NCBI GenBank assembly: GCA_963757945.1
Contig: CAVWTN010000002.1
Location: 372,001-436,000 of the forward strand
Reading direction: 5' to 3'
Source: CAVWTN01 sp963757945
GTDB taxonomy: Bacteria > Vulcanimicrobiota > Vulcanimicrobiia > Vulcanimicrobiales > Vulcanimicrobiaceae
Length of the DNA stretch: 64,000 nucleotides
A model generated the notes under the pieces. It was not told the DNA's origin and made no database searches. It worked only from the letters and a program-made list of their open reading frames with translations. Made by a program: the position numbers and the translations under genes. Of the stretch, positions 25,911 to 35,820 are shown piece by piece (the first letter of the stretch is position 1; each line of letters starts with the position of its first letter).

Positions 25911-26780
25911 ATCGAAGCGTTCTACGGACAACTTCTCGACGGATTCATCAAAGGACTGATCTACGTGGCGATCGCGATCGGGCTCACGATCGTGTTCGGC
26001 ATGCTGCGGCTCGTCAATTTCGCCCACGGCGCGTTCTATGCGATCGGCGCGTACGTCGGGCTCATCGTCGCCGAACAGGTCGGCCTCGTGGCCGGGCTCA
26101 TCGCGGCGCCGATCGCGGTCGCCTTTTTTGCGGTCCTGCTCGACCGCGTGGTGCTGCGGCTCTTCTACAACAAGGAACCCACGTCGCAGATTCTCGTAAC
26201 ATTCGGCATCGCGCTCGTCGTCGAAGAATCGCTGCGGCTGATCTTCGGCGGGACGACGCGCAGCTATCCGCTCCCTCAATCGCTCATGGGCTCCGTATCG
26301 CTGGGCTTCACGCAATACCCGAGTTACCGCCTCGCGTTCGCGGCGGGCATCGTCCTGCTGATTTTGGCCGTTTGGCTGTTCATCGAACGAACGGATTACG
26401 GGCTGATCGTGCGCGCCGGGATCCGAGACCGCACGATGGTCCAACTGCTGGGCGGGAACATCCGGCAGGCGTCGACCGTCATCTTCGCGCTCGGGGCAGC
26501 GCTCGCCGGGTTCGTCGGCGCCGCCGCGAGCCCGATCTTCAGCGTCGACCCGAACACGGGCTTCAACTTCCTGATCCCCTCGTTTGTCGTCGTGGTCATC
26601 GGGGGGCTCGGCAGTTTCTGGGGAGCCGTCCTGGGCGGCCTGCTCGTCGGTGAATTGCAGAGCCTCACGACGCTCGTGTTCCCGGCCGCCAGCGACGTCA
26701 TCATCTACATCGCGATGGCGCTCGTGCTGATGTTCCGGCCGTCGGGCCTGCTCGGTGAGAGCGAGGTCATCCGCGGATGA
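25911..26780 (+). CDS. livH: LivH-type ABC permease, probable ATC start
   Basis: About 289 residues if started at ATC 25911. That codon sits seven bases after GGAAAG (25898-25903) and gives the N-terminus IEAFYGQLLDGFIKGLIYVA, which matches the family's MExx..QLLxGxxxGxIYAL. The first canonical start, GTG 25965, would cut the first membrane helix in half. No ATG, GTG or TTG is available in frame upstream. About eight transmembrane helices follow, with the transporter motif GLRLVNFAHG-like MLRLVNFAHGAFY and RTDYGLIVRAGIRDRTM. It pairs with LivM (ATGA overlap) to import amino acids or related amides. Confidence 0.88.
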   Translation: MEAFYGQLLDGFIKGLIYVAIAIGLTIVFGMLRLVNFAHGAFYAIGAYVGLIVAEQVGLVAGLIAAPIAVAFFAVLLDRVVLRLFYNKEPTSQILVTFGIALVVEESLRLIFGGTTRSYPLPQSLMGSVSLGFTQYPSYRLAFAAGIVLLILAVWLFIERTDYGLIVRAGIRDRTMVQLLGGNIRQASTVIFALGAALAGFVGAAASPIFSVDPNTGFNFLIPSFVVVVIGGLGSFWGAVLGGLLVGELQSLTTLVFPAASDVIIYIAMALVLMFRPSGLLGESEVIRG

Positions 26781-27847
26781 GCCGCGAGTTTCGCTTCTAT
26801 TTCTTGACGGCGCTGGCGCTGGCCGTCTTTCCGGTCTTGATCCACCCGATCAAGGGGTACCCGGGCCTCGCGACCCAGATCCTGATCGTCGGGATCGGCG
26901 CGATGGGGTTCAACCTCTTGCTCGGCTATGCCGGTTTGCTCTCGTACGGCCAGGCGATGTTCTACGGCGTCGGCTCGTACGTCGCGCTGCTCACCGTCTC
27001 CAAGTTCTTCCCCGACCACCCGAACTTTTGGCTCGCCGTCTTCCTCGCGGTCATTTTCGTCACGCTGATGGCGTTGATCATCGGCACGATCGTGGTCCGA
27101 TTGTACGGCATCTATTTCGCGCTCTTGACGCTCGCGTTCGCGCAGATGTTCTTCTTCGTCGTCTTCCAATGGCGCGACCTGACGCGCGGCGACGACGGCT
27201 TGCAGGGCATCACCGCGCCGCTGCTCTCGTTCGGGCCGCTCGGCTCGCTCGATCTCTCGGCGGCGCTTCCCGCGCTCGACTTAGGCCCATTCGGAAACCT
27301 GAGCGACGTGCATTGGTGGTATCCGTTCGTCGCCGTGGTGACGCTGCTCGTGATCGCCTTCATGCGCACGCTGACGCGTTCGCAGTTCGGGGAAGTGCTC
27401 GACGCGATCCGCGAAAACGAAGAGCGCAGCACGTTCATCGGTTTCGATCCGCGGAGCTACAAGCTCGCCGCGTTCGTGATCGCGGGCGCCCTGACGGGTC
27501 TCTCCGGCGCGCTCAAGGGACTCTACGAGACCTCGACCTCGGTCGAGACGCTCGGGGTCGAGCAGAGCGGCAACTTCGTGATCTACACGGTCGTCGGCGG
27601 GGTCCAAACGCTGTTCGGCCCGCTCGTCGGAACCGCCGTGATCATGTACTTGCAGAACGTCGTCAGCGGGATCACGGACGCCTGGCGGCTCATCGAGGGT
27701 CTGGTCTTCGTCGGCGTCATCGTGTTCCTCCCGGCCGGGCTCCTGGGTGCGTTCCGGCGCCGCAAGAAGCCGGTGTCGCTCGCGGGAGCGCTTGCCACCA
27801 AGCGCATCCTCGAAGCCGCGGCGCCCCCGAGAAAGGCGGCGGAATGA
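26777..27847 (+). CDS. livM: LivM-type ABC permease
   Basis: 356 residues, coupled to livH by ATGA. Roughly ten hydrophobic segments, with the LivM hallmark GYAGLLSYGQAMFYGVGSYVA near residue 55 and the ATPase-contact loop RSQFGEVLDAIRENEERSTFIGFDPRSYKL. A short basic Ala-rich tail ends the protein. It forms the channel with LivH. Confidence 0.93.
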   Translation: MSREFRFYFLTALALAVFPVLIHPIKGYPGLATQILIVGIGAMGFNLLLGYAGLLSYGQAMFYGVGSYVALLTVSKFFPDHPNFWLAVFLAVIFVTLMALIIGTIVVRLYGIYFALLTLAFAQMFFFVVFQWRDLTRGDDGLQGITAPLLSFGPLGSLDLSAALPALDLGPFGNLSDVHWWYPFVAVVTLLVIAFMRTLTRSQFGEVLDAIRENEERSTFIGFDPRSYKLAAFVIAGALTGLSGALKGLYETSTSVETLGVEQSGNFVIYTVVGGVQTLFGPLVGTAVIMYLQNVVSGITDAWRLIEGLVFVGVIVFLPAGLLGAFRRRKKPVSLAGALATKRILEAAAPPRKAAE

Positions 27848-28641
27848 GCACCGAAGCGATCCTCTCCACAAAGAACCTCGGCAAGTTCTTCGGTCATTTC
27901 GCCGCTAACAGCGATATCGATTTCTCCGTGCGCCCCGGCGAACTGCGCGCAGTCATCGGTCCAAACGGCGCGGGCAAGACGACGTTTTTCAACATGCTCG
28001 CGGGAACGACGTCGGCCACGGTCGGCGAGATCCGCTTCAAGGGCACGGCGATCACGCATGTCGCGGGCCCCAAGCGCGTCGCGCTCGGAATCGCGAAGGC
28101 GTTCCAGACGGCGAACATCTACCCCGAGCAATCGGTCTTTCAGAACTGCCGGTTGGCGGCGCTCGCGAAGACGCAAGGGCTGTTCGCGCTCGAACTCTTC
28201 CGGCGCTCGAACCGCCTGGAGAGCGTCGACGAACTCGCGCAAGAGGCGCTCGAAGCAGTCGACCTCAGTCCGCTCGCCGGCGAGCGGGCGGGCGACCTCT
28301 CGCACGGCGACAAGAAACGGCTCGACATCGCAATCGCACTCGCGACGAAGCCCGAGATCCTGCTGCTCGACGAACCGGTCGCGGGGATGTCGATCGAAGA
28401 GGTCCACAAGACCGACCGGCTGATCCGCGCGCTCGCCAAGCGCATGACCGTGCTGATCATCGAGCACGACATGGACATGATCATGGGCATCTCGGATTCG
28501 ATCACGGTGCTGCATCAGGGCAAGATCCTGGCGCAGGGCACGCCCGCGGAGATCCGCGCGAGTGCCAGAGTCCAAGAAGCTTACCTCGGCGGTCACACCG
28601 AGGGAACCGGAAACGCCGCACTCAGCTCGGAGGCCCACTGA
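27844..28641 (+). CDS. livG: LivG-type ABC transporter ATPase
   Basis: 265 residues from the ATG at 27844 (ATGA overlap with livM). Walker A GPNGAGKTT, signature LSHGDKKRL, Walker B ILLLDEPVAGM and H-loop IIEHDMDM are present. The signature LSHGDKK rather than LSGGQ is the form seen in urea/amide (UrtD-like) and LivG proteins. It energises LivHM together with LivF. Confidence 0.94.
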   Translation: MSTEAILSTKNLGKFFGHFAANSDIDFSVRPGELRAVIGPNGAGKTTFFNMLAGTTSATVGEIRFKGTAITHVAGPKRVALGIAKAFQTANIYPEQSVFQNCRLAALAKTQGLFALELFRRSNRLESVDELAQEALEAVDLSPLAGERAGDLSHGDKKRLDIAIALATKPEILLLDEPVAGMSIEEVHKTDRLIRALAKRMTVLIIEHDMDMIMGISDSITVLHQGKILAQGTPAEIRASARVQEAYLGGHTEGTGNAALSSEAH

Positions 28642-29363
28642 TGTCCACCGCCGTCGCCGCCGAGGAACTGCTGCGCGTCGAGAACCTGAACACCTACTAC
28701 GGCGACAGCCACATCCTCAAGGGCCTGAGCCTCACGATCCGGCAAGGCGAGACCGTCGCGCTGCTCGGCCGCAACGGGGTCGGGAAGACGACGACGCTCA
28801 AGAGCATCGTCGGCTGGGTGCCGCCGCGTTCGGGCACCGTCACCTTCGCCGGACAGAACGTCGCCGGCCTCGAGATGATGCGCATCGCACGGCTCGGCAT
28901 TTCGCTCGTCCCCGAGGAGCGCCGCATCTTCACGAACCTCACGGTCGCCGAGAACATCAAGATCGCGCAAGTGACCGCGAAACGTCCGGGCTGGTCGCTC
29001 GAGGACGTGTACGATCACTTCCCGCGCCTCAAGGAGCGCGCGAGCAACAAGGGCGACGAGATCTCGGGCGGCGAGAAGCAAATGCTCGCGATCGCGCGCG
29101 CGCTCGTCCAAGACACGAAGCTGCTGCTCCTCGACGAACCGACCGAAGGGCTCGCGCCGCTGATCGTGCGCGAAGTCGAGAAGATCATCCGCGAGATCAA
29201 AGCCGCCGGGATGACGATTCTGCTCGTCGAGCAGAACTTCTATTCCGCGCTCAGCGTCGCGGACCGCTGCTACGTGATCGACCAAGGCACGATCCGCTTC
29301 GAAGGCACCCCCGAAGAACTACGCGGCAGCCCCGACACCCTCAAGCGCTACCTGCACGTCTGA
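28641..29363 (+). CDS. livF: LivF-type ABC transporter ATPase
   Basis: 240 residues; its ATG shares one base with the livG stop. It begins with the LivF pattern NLNTYYGDSHILKGLSLTI; Walker A GRNGVGKTT, LVPEERRIFTNLTVAENI, signature ISGGEKQM, Walker B LLLLDEPTEGLAP. Last gene of the operon; a degenerate copy of the dispersed repeat follows it (29392-29414). Confidence 0.95.
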   Translation: MSTAVAAEELLRVENLNTYYGDSHILKGLSLTIRQGETVALLGRNGVGKTTTLKSIVGWVPPRSGTVTFAGQNVAGLEMMRIARLGISLVPEERRIFTNLTVAENIKIAQVTAKRPGWSLEDVYDHFPRLKERASNKGDEISGGEKQMLAIARALVQDTKLLLLDEPTEGLAPLIVREVEKIIREIKAAGMTILLVEQNFYSALSVADRCYVIDQGTIRFEGTPEELRGSPDTLKRYLHV

Positions 29364-29475
29364 GCCGACCCCCAAGTCCGAGCCTACCCATGTCAGTCTG
29401 AGCCTGTCGAGGACTGAGCCTGACGGGTTGAGTTTACATCGAGCAGCCAAGCGGCTAGCGCCCTAAGCAAGCCCC

Positions 29476-29717
29476 GGCGGGTGGGGCGGCGGCATGCCCC
29501 CGCGGGGACGCCCGAGATTTCGCATCCTGCGAAATCCCACCCCACGATGCATTCGCATCGTGGGGACCCCGGGTGGGTTGAAAAGGCGCTACGCCTTCGG
29601 CTCCGCGCCCCCCACACGCAAAGCGCGTGGGGCCCCCTCCACTTTCCCGCTCCCGCCATCCATGGCTCCGCGGGAAAGCTGGAGGCCCCGCGGGAGCATG
29701 CCGCCGCCCCACCCGCC
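29476..29717. repeat. 242-bp hairpin-rich element with 32-bp terminal inverted repeats
   Basis: The arms at 29476-29507 and 29686-29717 are inverted copies matching at 31 of 32 positions. Inside lie four further hairpins: 29516-29536 (9-bp stem, TCC loop), 29540-29565 (11-bp stem, ATTC loop), 29610-29632 (10-bp stem with one mismatch) and 29637-29684 (14-bp stem with one bulge). No convincing coding frame is seen. The rest of the 476-base gap (29364-29839) holds two relics of the dispersed repeat. It may be a non-autonomous mobile element (MITE-like) or a structured RNA. Confidence 0.75.
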
Positions 29718-29839
29718 TGCCTGCTGCTTTTCGATCGGCACGGGCTTCGGAGCTCAGCCTTACAAAGAGACAAACCTGCCGACGGGCTCAGCCTTCGGCA
29801 AGCTCGGCTTGACGAAGGCGAGCCCGGCGGCGGGCGGGG

Positions 29840-31735
<1,896 letters not shown>

Positions 31736-31744
31736 CCCTCTGCT

Positions 31745-32527
31745 TTACGGCTTGATGAAATCGTGTTCGCGGATCACGAGCCCGCTTGCGCCGCGCGCAA
31801 CGAGGAACCGTTCGAAGTACGTCCCGCGCGCCGCCTCGATGTCCGTCTCGACCATGACGGTCTCGCCCGAGGTGTGGGTACGCAAACCCGTGATCCGTGT
31901 AGACCGGTCGATGAATTCTTCTTCCGCCATGTGAAGCCCCCGTGAAGAAGCATCTTCTCCCAAGGCGGCGGCGGCGGCGGATTCATCGCCCGCGGCCAAG
32001 GCCGCGATGTAGCGGCGCACGAGCGCGCCCGCGTCCCGGCCGAAACTCGAGTCGATCTCCTCGCCCGAGGCGGCGGGGCTCCCGGAGGCCGCCGGGCCGG
32101 CGCGCGGCGTGGCCGTGCGGCGCGGCGAGGGCAGCGGCCGCGCCGTGGCACCGGCGGCCGGACTCGGGCTCGACGGCACGTTCGAGGGAACGCCCGCGAG
32201 CGGTGACGGCGTCGCGGGCGGCGACGGTTCGCGGCTGGGCGCAGGCGACGGCGTCACCGCCGGGGGCGCCGCGCTCGGAGTCGCCGCGCTCGGGCGCGGC
32301 CGCGGCGTCGCGAGCGACGGCCGGACCGATGCGAGCGCGTGCGGCGGGCTCGCGACCGCGACGATCGGCGTCGCCGAGGGGGCCGGCGCGGCTCGCTCCG
32401 GTTCGCGGTTCGTGAAATACGAGATCGCCGCGCCGATCCCAAAACCGGCGAGAATCACGACGACGATCGCCGGGATGAGTGGAAAGCTCGGTTCGACGGG
32501 CCGACGACGCGGCGTGCGCGCTGGCAT
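31745..32527 (-). CDS. Membrane-anchored protein with Pro/Ser-rich linker and NTF2-like domain
   Basis: 260 residues. A basic N-terminus is followed by one transmembrane helix (residues about 17-38), a 110-residue linker of Pro, Ala, Ser and Thr, and a C-terminal domain (from about 160) that looks NTF2-like: ALVRRYIAALAAGDESAAAAALG, then strands ending in VIREHDFIKP. The layout suggests an inner-membrane anchor holding a periplasmic domain away from the membrane. Function unknown. It is nine bases upstream of acs and may share its transcript. Confidence 0.7.
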   Translation of the reverse strand: MPARTPRRRPVEPSFPLIPAIVVVILAGFGIGAAISYFTNREPERAAPAPSATPIVAVASPPHALASVRPSLATPRPRPSAATPSAAPPAVTPSPAPSREPSPPATPSPLAGVPSNVPSSPSPAAGATARPLPSPRRTATPRAGPAASGSPAASGEEIDSSFGRDAGALVRRYIAALAAGDESAAAAALGEDASSRGLHMAEEEFIDRSTRITGLRTHTSGETVMVETDIEAARGTYFERFLVARGASGLVIREHDFIKP

Positions 32528-32624
32528 TATCGCGCTCTTTCGCGCGCCGCCTGCGGGGAGCCTCGCGCGACGAAGTGCCGGAACTCACCAAGAAGCGCGC
32601 ACCCCGAGGGCGAATTGGGGCGGC

Positions 32625-32942
32625 GTGGTCCGTCTCGCCATTCCGGTCGACGTCAACACGGTCGCAGCCACGGCATGCGAGGTCTTCGCGCTCGCGACGC
32701 CGTTGCGCGTCGATCAGTTGCTGGCGCTCGCCATCGGCGAAGCGATCGGCTCGCGCGCGCCGGCGGACAAGCGCGAGCGCAGCATCCGGCGGGCCCTCGC
32801 GGGTTTCCGCGCCGGCGATTTCGTCGTCGATATCGACGGCCGGATCCACGACCGTCCCGAGACGATCGCCGTCTGCTCGGGGACGATCACCGTGCGCTTC
32901 TTCTCGAACGAAACGCGCCGGCGGCGCCTGAACGCTACCTGA
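32625..32942 (+). CDS. Small hypothetical protein
   Basis: 105 residues from the GTG at 32625. It has a helical first half (TVAATACEVFALATPLRVDQLLALAIGEA) and a beta-rich second half (DFVVDIDGRIHDRPETIAVC, TITVRFFSNE). No family recognised. The frame is open further upstream but that part overlaps the divergent membrane protein gene. Convergent with the GH125 gene nine bases away. Confidence 0.5.
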   Translation: MVRLAIPVDVNTVAATACEVFALATPLRVDQLLALAIGEAIGSRAPADKRERSIRRALAGFRAGDFVVDIDGRIHDRPETIAVCSGTITVRFFSNETRRRRLNAT

Positions 32943-32951
32943 GGCGCGCGA

Positions 32952-34214
32952 TCAGCGCTGCCGGAACGCGGTTGAGGCGTTACCGCCACGCCGCTCGACC
33001 AGCTCCGCGTAGAGCGCGTTCGGCCAAGCGAAGTCGGCCCGCGTAAACTGCTTGGGATCGTTGACGTTATAGGATTCGTGCAGACGGTGATCGCCGCTGT
33101 CGGAGGCGGCGATGCCGGCCGCGACTTGATTGATCTCGGCAAGATCGTTCGAGGTCAGCGCCTGCATCACGAGCGCGAGCGGCCAAACGTAGCCGTTCGG
33201 CGTGTGCGGGCTCCCGATGCCGCGCCCGAATGGCCCCGAGAAGTAATACGGGTTGCGCGGCGAGAGCGCGAAGCGGCGGGTCGCTTGGTAGACCGGATCG
33301 TCTTGCGACACGTAGCCGAAATACGGAGCCGAGACCAGCGACGGGATGTTCGCGTCGTCCATCACGTTGGCGTGCCCGAGCCCGTCGACCTCATAGGCGT
33401 AGATCTTCCCGAGCCCCGGGAGCGTGAGCGTCCCGAAACGCTCGATGCCCGCTTGGACCGTGCCGGCCAGCGTCGAGGCGACCGCCGCGTCGAGGGCGTT
33501 GCGATACACGTCGCGCTCGATTTCGGCGAGATCGCGCATCGCCACGACCGCGAACATATTGTCCGGGATGTTGAAGTGGTAACGGGCCGGGTCGTCGGAC
33601 GGCCGGAACCCGGTCCAGATCATCCCGGTATCGCCGACCGGGCTCCCGCGCCCGTTCTCGGCGAGTTGGGAATCGCGATACGGCGAGCGCGCGACGTGGT
33701 GCTGCTCGGCCCGGAAGACGGCCAGGATCCGCTCGAACGCGCGGTTGACCTCGCCCGTGAAGATCGTGCGGTCGCCGGTTTCGCGCCAATAGCGGTGCGC
33801 GAACCAGATCGGATAGAGGAGCGAATCGACCTCGAATTTCCGCTCGGCGACGCGATAATCGGCCGTGAATGCGTTCGCGTACGGATCGATCAAGATGTAC
33901 TTCGCCTGGCGCGCGACGACGCCGCGCAACATCTGCCCGATCTTCTGATCGCTTGCGGCGTGGGGGACGTACGAGGCGACGACTGCGCTCGAATCGCGCA
34001 GCCACTCCGCTTCGATGTCGCCGGTCGAGACGTAGGTCGTTCCGTCGAGTTGCGTCCTCGCGTGACGGTGGATCGCCTCGTCGAACGCGGTCAGGTAGAT
34101 GCTCTCGAGCGTCGCCAGGGGCCCGGCAGTCTCGGCGCGCGCGCGCGAAGGCGCGGCGGCTAATAGAAGAGCCACCGCGGTCAGAAGCACGATCCCGCGG
34201 CGCAAGGCAAACAT
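32952..34214 (-). CDS. GH125 family glycosidase (exo-alpha-1,6-mannosidase type)
   Basis: 420 residues with a signal peptide (GIVLLTAVALLLAAAPSRARA). The (alpha/alpha)6 barrel has GH125 hallmarks: STGDIEAEWLRDSSAVV, the GMIWTGFRPSDD strip and MDDANIPSLVSAPYFGY. GH125 enzymes remove alpha-1,6-linked mannose. Exported, so it would act on polysaccharide or glycoprotein outside the cytoplasm. No sugar transporter is adjacent. Confidence 0.88.
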   Translation of the reverse strand: MFALRRGIVLLTAVALLLAAAPSRARAETAGPLATLESIYLTAFDEAIHRHARTQLDGTTYVSTGDIEAEWLRDSSAVVASYVPHAASDQKIGQMLRGVVARQAKYILIDPYANAFTADYRVAERKFEVDSLLYPIWFAHRYWRETGDRTIFTGEVNRAFERILAVFRAEQHHVARSPYRDSQLAENGRGSPVGDTGMIWTGFRPSDDPARYHFNIPDNMFAVVAMRDLAEIERDVYRNALDAAVASTLAGTVQAGIERFGTLTLPGLGKIYAYEVDGLGHANVMDDANIPSLVSAPYFGYVSQDDPVYQATRRFALSPRNPYYFSGPFGRGIGSPHTPNGYVWPLALVMQALTSNDLAEINQVAAGIAASDSGDHRLHESYNVNDPKQFTRADFAWPNALYAELVERRGGNASTAFRQR

Positions 34215-34260
34215 CAGTAAGAACTACTGAGCGCCGGCAGCACCGAAACCCTCTTTCGGC

Positions 34261-34287
34261 TGAAACTTCGTGACCTGAGCACGCGTC
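34261..34287 (+). promoter_or_regulatory. ECF-type promoter TGAAAC-N17-CGTC
   Basis: TGAAAC at 34261-34266, 17-base spacer, CGTC at 34284-34287. This is the form used by ECF sigma factors of the SigW/SigM kind. It lies 28 bases before the ATG of the first gene in the operon that encodes the ECF sigma factor, so it is a good candidate for autoregulation. A small CCGAAA/TTTCGG hairpin (34243-34259) precedes it. Confidence 0.7.
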
Positions 34288-34315
34288 ATTGTTGAAGTAA
34301 GGAGCCTCATCTGGG

Positions 34316-35134
34316 ATGCGTTCGCCGCTCAGCGTGATCGCGGCCACACTCCTCTTCGCGTGCAGCGCCGCGGAGCAGGCCCTGGCCGACGAGACCTACC
34401 GCGTGTGGGGAAGCGACCGCTTTCAGACGCCGAGCGGTGAGTTGCGCGCCGAGATCTCCTATCGCGGACGAGGCTCGCTCTCGATCCGGCGCGAGCGGAG
34501 CATGACGATCTACCACACCAGGGCCGAATACGAACGGGTCGATCAGGGCGCGCACGCTCGGGCGATCGCGACGTTCGGGTCCGAAGCGACGCCGGACGGC
34601 GAGTTGCGCGACCTGGAAGCGAACGATCCGGACTTCGTAACGGTCCTCAACCAGCCGTTCAACGTCGAACTCGATCCGCGCACGTTGCGCGATCTCGACG
34701 CGGTCGCCGCACCGATCCCGTTCCACTTCCCCTCCCCGATCGACGGCACGTCGCTCGAGGGAACCCTGCAACGCGAGAACCGCGCCCGAACCGGTCCGGC
34801 GATCATCGGCGTGCTCTTCCACGTGGCGGGACCGATGAGGTCGCGAGCGGGCGAACGTTCGCCGGCACCGCTCGACGGCCGGATCACGGTCGACGGATCG
34901 GCGCGCTACTTCAAGGCGAGCGGCCTGCTGCGCGACCTCGATGCGACGGTCACGATTTCGGGCCGAATCGCGTCGGGCGAGTCGGCCGGCGTGATCGCCG
35001 TCTACAAGCGCTCCCTGCGTCGCGAGACGCCGAGCGCTCGCCCGGCAACGGGCGGCGCCGCTCGGGGGACCGCTCCATCGGAAGGCAGAAAACGCGCAAC
35101 TCTGCCCCCACCAACGCGGTCTTTGCGCTCATGA
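34316..35134 (+). CDS. Exported protein of unknown function, first gene of the ECF operon
   Basis: 272 residues. Signal peptide at 1-24 (MRSPLSVIAATLLFACSAAE, ADE cleavage region). The mature protein has beta strands (YRGRGSLSIRRERSMTIYHT, FVTVLNQPFNVELDP, IPFHFPSPIDGTSLEG, TVTISGRIASGESAGVIAVYKR) and a basic, low-complexity tail. No family recognised. It overlaps the sigma gene by ATGA and stands directly behind the predicted ECF promoter, so it is probably both a target and a partner of the system. SD AAGGAG at 34299-34304. Confidence 0.75.
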   Translation: MRSPLSVIAATLLFACSAAEQALADETYRVWGSDRFQTPSGELRAEISYRGRGSLSIRRERSMTIYHTRAEYERVDQGAHARAIATFGSEATPDGELRDLEANDPDFVTVLNQPFNVELDPRTLRDLDAVAAPIPFHFPSPIDGTSLEGTLQRENRARTGPAIIGVLFHVAGPMRSRAGERSPAPLDGRITVDGSARYFKASGLLRDLDATVTISGRIASGESAGVIAVYKRSLRRETPSARPATGGAARGTAPSEGRKRATLPPPTRSLRS

Positions 35135-35820
35135 GTGCGCTTGCACCGCTCCGCTCGCAGGAGTTTCGCGTGCCTTCTTCCTGGCGAACGGCCCAGGCAA
35201 ATCCGGAGGACCCCCTCCGTGGGCCGAGCCGTTCCGCGAAAAAGCCGGCACCGTCCGTCGAGACGTTCGAAACGATCGTCGATGAATACCAACGCCGCCT
35301 CTACGGCTTCGCGCTGCGCATGACGGGCAACCGCGAAGACGCCGAGGAGATCGTGCAAGACGCCTTCGTACGCGCCTTTCGGGCGCTCGGCAAGATGTCG
35401 GCCGAGCAGCGGGCGGAATTGCGCCTCCAGCCCTGGCTCTACACGATCACGCTGAACGTGACGCGCAACCGTCTGCGTTCGAAACGTCCCCCGAACGTCG
35501 CGCTCGACGCCCTGGCCGATCCCGATGCGCTGTTGCGCGGAGCAAGCGAGGGGCCGGAGCGCCCTGAAGCGATCGTCGAGCGGAGTTCCGACATGGTCCT
35601 GGTCGAAAGAGCGCTGCTGCAGTTGCCGATGCACCTGCGCGCCGCGGCGACTCTACGCTTCATCGAAGGCCGCAGTCATCCTGAAATAGCCGAGATTCTG
35701 AACCAGCCGATCGGCACCGTCAAATCGCACGTGCATCGAGCCGTGCGCATTTTGCGGCGCGTTCTAGGACCCGAACTCGGAAGAATCGTCGCGAACGAGG
35801 AGGCCGAGCATGCGGTGTAG
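35131..35820 (+). CDS. ECF-family RNA polymerase sigma factor
   Basis: 229 residues. After a 40-residue basic leader, region 2 is FETIVDEYQRRLYGFALRMTGNREDAEEIVQDAFVRAF-type (residues about 45-82) and region 4 is LLQLPMHLRAAATLRFIEGR followed by HPEIAEILNQPIGTVKSHVHRA. There is no region 3, so it is an ECF (group 4) sigma. It is translationally coupled to the exported protein upstream and its last 11 bases overlap the anti-sigma/MGMT gene. The long N-terminal leader is unusual; a start further in is possible but the ATGA overlap supports 35131. Confidence 0.94.
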   Translation: MSALAPLRSQEFRVPSSWRTAQANPEDPLRGPSRSAKKPAPSVETFETIVDEYQRRLYGFALRMTGNREDAEEIVQDAFVRAFRALGKMSAEQRAELRLQPWLYTITLNVTRNRLRSKRPPNVALDALADPDALLRGASEGPERPEAIVERSSDMVLVERALLQLPMHLRAAATLRFIEGRSHPEIAEILNQPIGTVKSHVHRAVRILRRVLGPELGRIVANEEAEHAV

